From contig CACZFF010000003.1 in assembly GCA_902780385.1 (NCBI GenBank), positions 1 through 64,000 of the forward strand: 64,000 bases of DNA, in the 5' to 3' direction. The position numbers and the translations under genes are program-made. Positions within the stretch are counted from its first letter, which is position 1. Each line of letters begins with the position of its first letter. This stretch comes from an uncultured Lachnospiraceae bacterium. GTDB taxonomy: Bacteria > Bacillota > Clostridia > Lachnospirales > Lachnospiraceae. The notes beneath the pieces are model-generated. The model ran no database searches. It saw only the letters and a list, made by a program, of their open reading frames with translations, and was not told where the DNA came from. This document shows, in pieces, positions 60,866 through 64,000 of the stretch.

Positions 60866-62656
60866 TCACATCCTCTGCGGCGCTGTAAAACCAAGGACGT
60901 CGATGCAGCATGAGAGGACGCGCTCGGTGAGGTGGAGAAGGGCGATCCAGGACTCTTTCTGCGCCTGGTCCTGTTCAGTGAGGATCTTTGTGGCGTGGTA
61001 GAAGGAGTTGAAGTCGTTGGACAGCTGGTAAATGTAGGCGCAGACCCTGTGGGGTGCGCAGTCGGTGTAGGCGCCTTCCATCATGGCATTAAAGCCGGCT
61101 ATGTCCATCATGAGTTTCTTCTCCACGGGACTTGCGGGTATGCCGGTCCTGAGGGAAGCGGGGTCCTTTGCGCCGGGCTGTCCGGCGTAGCGCTGCAGAA
61201 TGGAGCGCATGCGGACGATGGTGTACAGGATGTAAGGGCCGGTGTCTCCTTCAAAGGAGGTGAATTTTTCAATATCGAAAATATAGTCCTTGGAGGCCTG
61301 GTTGGACAGGTCGCCGTACTTGAGGGCTGCCAGGGCCACCTGACGGGAGGTCTGTCCGGCCTCCTGAGCAGGGATCTCGGGATTGGTGCTGATCTTGGAG
61401 AGCATCTCTGCATCGATGTCCGCGATCAGGGTCTCCAGACACATGACACCGCCCTCTCGGGTCTTAAAGGGCTTGCCGTCCTTGCCGTTCATGGTGCCGA
61501 AACCGATGTGGACAAGCTCTGTGTCAGGGCTGACAAGGCCGGCTTTAGCGGCGGCGCGGAAAACCTGTGTGAAGTGCAGTTCCTGGCGCTTGTCAGTGAT
61601 GTAGATGATCTTGTCGGGATGATAATTCTCCACGCGTTCCTTGATAGTCGCGAGGTCTGTTGTCGTATAGAGGGAGGCGCCGTCGGACTTGAGGACGATA
61701 CAGGGAGGGATCTCCTTGGAGTCTGTCTCTTCTGCGACGTCGATGACCAGTGCTCCCTGGCTCTCGTAGGCATAGCCTCCCTTCTTCATATCTTCGACCA
61801 TCCCCGGGATCACGGGATGAACACTGGCTTCACCCTTCCAGAGGTCAAAGGTTACATTCAGGTTCTCGTAGTTGCGTTTCATGTCCGCCACGGAGACCGC
61901 GACGATCTTCTGCCATAAGGCATAGAGACCGCGCTCGCCATCCTGCAGGCGGCGGGTATTGTCCATAGCCTCAGCGTAGTATTCGGGATCCTGTTTGGAC
62001 TTTGCGCTGGCAAAGGGGTAGATTTCCTCCAGCTCGGAGACGGTAAAAGGCGCCTCTTCGGGATATTCGCCGGTAAAGTCAGGGTCAAAATAGGGAAGCC
62101 CGGGCATGCGCTTTTTGAGCTCTGTGATCACGAGGCCCATCTGCAGGCCCCAGTCACCCAGATGGATATCACCGATGACATCTTCTCCGTGGAAACGGGC
62201 GATGCGCTTGACTGCCTCGCCGATGACCGCGCTGCGCAGGTGGCCGACATGCAGGGGCTTTGCCACGTTGGGGCCGCCGTAGTCGATGATGATCTTTTCA
62301 GGCTTTTCCGGAAGGGGCATTCCCAGACGCTCGTCCTCACTCATCTGCTGCAGGTAGGACTGCAAAAAGCCCTCGTTCACATCCAGATTCAGGAAGCCGG
62401 GCTTTACAACCTCTGCCTTTGCAAATACTGCAGAACCCCGGCCGTCATTTTTTGCCGCCAGAGCTCCTGCCACATCATCCGCGATCATGAAGGGCGCTTT
62501 TCGATAACGCTTGGCACCTGCCATGGCTCCGTTGCACTGATATTCGCACAGGTCAGGGCGGTTCGATACTGTCACCCTGCCCAATGCACTGTCATATCCC
62601 GCCGCCTCAAAGGCGGATTCCATCTCTTTTGAAATCAGGTCCAGAAACTGTTCCAA
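60866..62656 (-). CDS. argS: Arginyl-tRNA synthetase
   Basis: This 596-residue class I enzyme has an N-terminal Add-1 domain ('NRPDLCEYQCNGAM' ~32-45), the HIGH-type motif 'KPLHVGHLRSAVIGE' (~133-147), the 'GDIHLGDWGLQMG' loop (~160-172), and a KMSKS-equivalent 'GKPFKTREGG' (~388-397). The all-helical anticodon domain ends in 'LGFTAPQRM', the usual arginine-specific finish. No T-box is visible in the leader (62657-62814), which has only a short inverted repeat TCAATTG. Confidence 0.95.
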   Translation of the reverse strand: MEQFLDLISKEMESAFEAAGYDSALGRVTVSNRPDLCEYQCNGAMAGAKRYRKAPFMIADDVAGALAAKNDGRGSAVFAKAEVVKPGFLNLDVNEGFLQSYLQQMSEDERLGMPLPEKPEKIIIDYGGPNVAKPLHVGHLRSAVIGEAVKRIARFHGEDVIGDIHLGDWGLQMGLVITELKKRMPGLPYFDPDFTGEYPEEAPFTVSELEEIYPFASAKSKQDPEYYAEAMDNTRRLQDGERGLYALWQKIVAVSVADMKRNYENLNVTFDLWKGEASVHPVIPGMVEDMKKGGYAYESQGALVIDVAEETDSKEIPPCIVLKSDGASLYTTTDLATIKERVENYHPDKIIYITDKRQELHFTQVFRAAAKAGLVSPDTELVHIGFGTMNGKDGKPFKTREGGVMCLETLIADIDAEMLSKISTNPEIPAQEAGQTSRQVALAALKYGDLSNQASKDYIFDIEKFTSFEGDTGPYILYTIVRMRSILQRYAGQPGAKDPASLRTGIPASPVEKKLMMDIAGFNAMMEGAYTDCAPHRVCAYIYQLSNDFNSFYHATKILTEQDQAQKESWIALLHLTERVLSCCIDVLGFTAPQRM

Positions 62657-62814
62657 ATTATTCCCCTTTCTATAACTTTTCTATTACTCAATTGAACGGT
62701 ACTTACGGGTCCTTTCCCCGCAGCCCGTCCGGAAGATCTTTTTTCAATCAATTGTACAATCATGGCAAAATACGCTGATTTTGTCAAGTTTACGGCCCTT
62801 GGTTTTCAGCGGTC

Positions 62815-63483
62815 TCAATTCTTTTTTTCCTGTGAAAAAATACAGCCGCAGTAATTCTGGCGGTAGAGACCGAACTGATCTGAGAGTTCTATGGAGCGCT
62901 TGTAACCGTCTTTTTTCTTGAAATCGGAGGGCAGCCAGGTCACACCGTATTCCTCTCCCATACGAAGTCCGATGGCATTGAGCCTCTGCGCATCCTTGAG
63001 AGGACTGATGGTAAGGGTGGTGGTAAAAAAGTCAAAGCCTCCCTCCGCTGCGGCCTGCGCAGCCCTGCGAAGGCGTGTCTCAAAACAAACCGTGCACCTT
63101 TGTCCGCCCTCGGGACAGTCCTCCAGGCCCTCCACTGCCGCGAACCACTTGTCCGGGTCATAGGGTGCTTCGAGGATTTCGATCGGATTCGCCTTTGCTG
63201 ACGAATGCATCCCCGCAAAGTCCTGCTCCTCCACCTGCCGGTTGTAGGCCGCGATCAGCCGCTTTTCCTCACCCAGCCGCTTCCGGTATTCTTCAGTGAC
63301 AGTGATGTTGGGATTGTAATAAAAGACAGTCAGCAGAAAATGTTCCCGCAGGTACTCCATGCAGTGGCTGGAACAGGGGGCACAGCAGCTGTGCAGCAGA
63401 AGGCGCGGCGTCCGGCCGCCCTGTGTCCCGATCTGTTCAATGATTTTCTGCATCTGTCTGCTGTAATTGATCTTGTTTTCCAC
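62815..63483 (-). CDS. queH: Epoxyqueuosine reductase QueH
   Basis: This 222-residue enzyme performs the last step of tRNA queuosine synthesis and is unrelated to QueG. Its cysteine motifs are 'HSCCAPCSSHC' (~32-42), 'CTVCFETRL' (~126-134) and the C-terminal 'YCGCIFS' (~212-218), which bind an Fe-S cluster and a second metal. Its length is typical. It lies alone between argS and purL in the same direction. Confidence 0.92.
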   Translation of the reverse strand: MENKINYSRQMQKIIEQIGTQGGRTPRLLLHSCCAPCSSHCMEYLREHFLLTVFYYNPNITVTEEYRKRLGEEKRLIAAYNRQVEEQDFAGMHSSAKANPIEILEAPYDPDKWFAAVEGLEDCPEGGQRCTVCFETRLRRAAQAAAEGGFDFFTTTLTISPLKDAQRLNAIGLRMGEEYGVTWLPSDFKKKDGYKRSIELSDQFGLYRQNYCGCIFSQEKKN

Positions 63484-63521
63484 TTCTATACCACCTCTGA
63501 AATATAGGGAGCTTTTGCCTG

Positions 63522-63562
63522 AAAAAAAGGGGCGTCACATGTTTTATGCGACAGCCCCCTTT
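63522..63562 (-). terminator. Terminator of purL
   Basis: AAAGGGGCGTCACAT (63526-63540) and ATGCGACAGCCCCCTTT (63546-63562) form an imperfect stem. The minus strand continues TTTTTTT. It lies about 107 bases after the purL stop. Confidence 0.7.
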
Positions 63563-63668
63563 AAGTATCCGGTCAATGATCTGACAGCAAAACTGTCTCA
63601 CGTCCCGGGTGCCTCATGTCCCGAGTCCGGAATTTGCAATCGTGTCCCGCCCAAGACGCGGGGAATTA

Positions 63669-64000
63669 TTATTTGAAGTACTTGACGCCTGCCTCGAAGA
63701 GACGCATGTTCTGGTCGCCTTCGATGTTGAGGTTGATGAAGCGGCCGCTGCGCTCGCAGTGGACCATCTTGCCGAATACGCGGCCGTCCGGAGAGGTTAT
63801 GCCCTCGATGGCGGCATAGGAACCGTTGATGTTCCACTCTTCGTCCATGGAGACGTTTCCGTCCGGATCGCAGTAGCGGGTCGCGATCTGGCCGTTCTCC
63901 TCGAGCTTTTTGATCCACTCGGCGGGAGCGACGAAGCGTCCCTCACCGTGGGAAGCGGGGTTGACATAGACTCCGCCGGGCTCGGCGAGTGCAAGCCAGG
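63669..64000 (-). CDS. purL: Phosphoribosylformylglycinamidine synthase, C-terminal end (partial)
   Basis: The last 109 residues of PurL are visible, and the 5' part is beyond the window edge. The translation contains 'NPASHGEGRFVAPAEW', in which His and Glu complete the glutaminase catalytic triad, then 'TSPDGRVFGKMVHCERSG' and the ending 'MRLFEAGVKYFK'. These are features of the fused amidotransferase domain of large (single-chain) PurL, which makes FGAM for purine synthesis. The reading frame is intact through the edge. Confidence 0.9.
   Translation of the reverse strand, partial: WLALAEPGGVYVNPASHGEGRFVAPAEWIKKLEENGQIATRYCDPDGNVSMDEEWNINGSYAAIEGITSPDGRVFGKMVHCERSGRFINLNIEGDQNMRLFEAGVKYFK

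Noticed and set aside
62657-62814. T-box leader for argS
   Set aside because: The conserved T-box bulge sequence (GGGTGGNACC) is not present.

Overview
The window looks like chromosomal DNA of a Gram-positive anaerobe of the Clostridia, most probably Lachnospiraceae-like. Reasons: roughly 50% GC, strong GGAGG ribosome sites, a trimeric [FeFe]-hydrogenase, a type VIIb secretion ATPase (EssC) with WXG100-type partners, a YerC/TrpR-like regulator, QueH, and a GlnRS and HisA of eukaryote-like type. I do not claim a genus. No tRNA, rRNA or CRISPR array was seen.

Region 1 (about 1-17,700, mostly minus strand) is a type VII secretion locus wired to Ser/Thr phosphorylation. From a regulated promoter near 17,360 it reads: essC (with an FHA-like domain), an EsaB/YukD-like ubiquitin-fold protein, a conserved unknown, three small helical WXG100-type proteins, a WXG-headed candidate effector, two DUF4176-like proteins, a PP2C phosphatase, two transmembrane Ser/Thr kinases, and secreted or membrane WG-repeat and BspA-type LRR proteins. 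Two broken kinase copies lie among them. The divergent region between essC and an XRE-type repressor carries four near-identical palindromes (ACCTATNNATAGGT type) in two mirrored pairs over the two promoters.

Region 2 (18,320-24,850, plus strand) is a compact operon: MoxR ATPase, DUF58, a small membrane protein, a double VWA membrane protein, a TPR membrane protein and a lipoprotein. It ends at a strong terminator.

Region 3 (24,957-34,356, minus strand) is an Mrp/Mbh-type cation/proton antiporter operon in the order E-F-G-MbhD-(MbhE+B fusion)-C, followed by four NuoL/M/N-like antiporter subunits. No peripheral redox subunit is encoded with it. sbcD-sbcC and a membrane protein follow. The hydCBA operon (41,112-45,269) makes an NAD-linked, probably electron-bifurcating [FeFe]-hydrogenase and has a Rex-like palindrome upstream.

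Region 4 (45,700-64,000) is mainly housekeeping: a TetR and a MocR regulator, glnS, lysC, hom, an ACT-domain protein, a large YfhO membrane protein, yerC, cspA, hisA, dapB, dapA, a corrinoid adenosyltransferase-like protein, argS, queH and the 3' end of purL. Two GGGACGGTTCTGT-type palindromic elements (near 12,440 and 50,230) and several short tandem repeats of 9-26 bp, in or beside genes, recur across the window.
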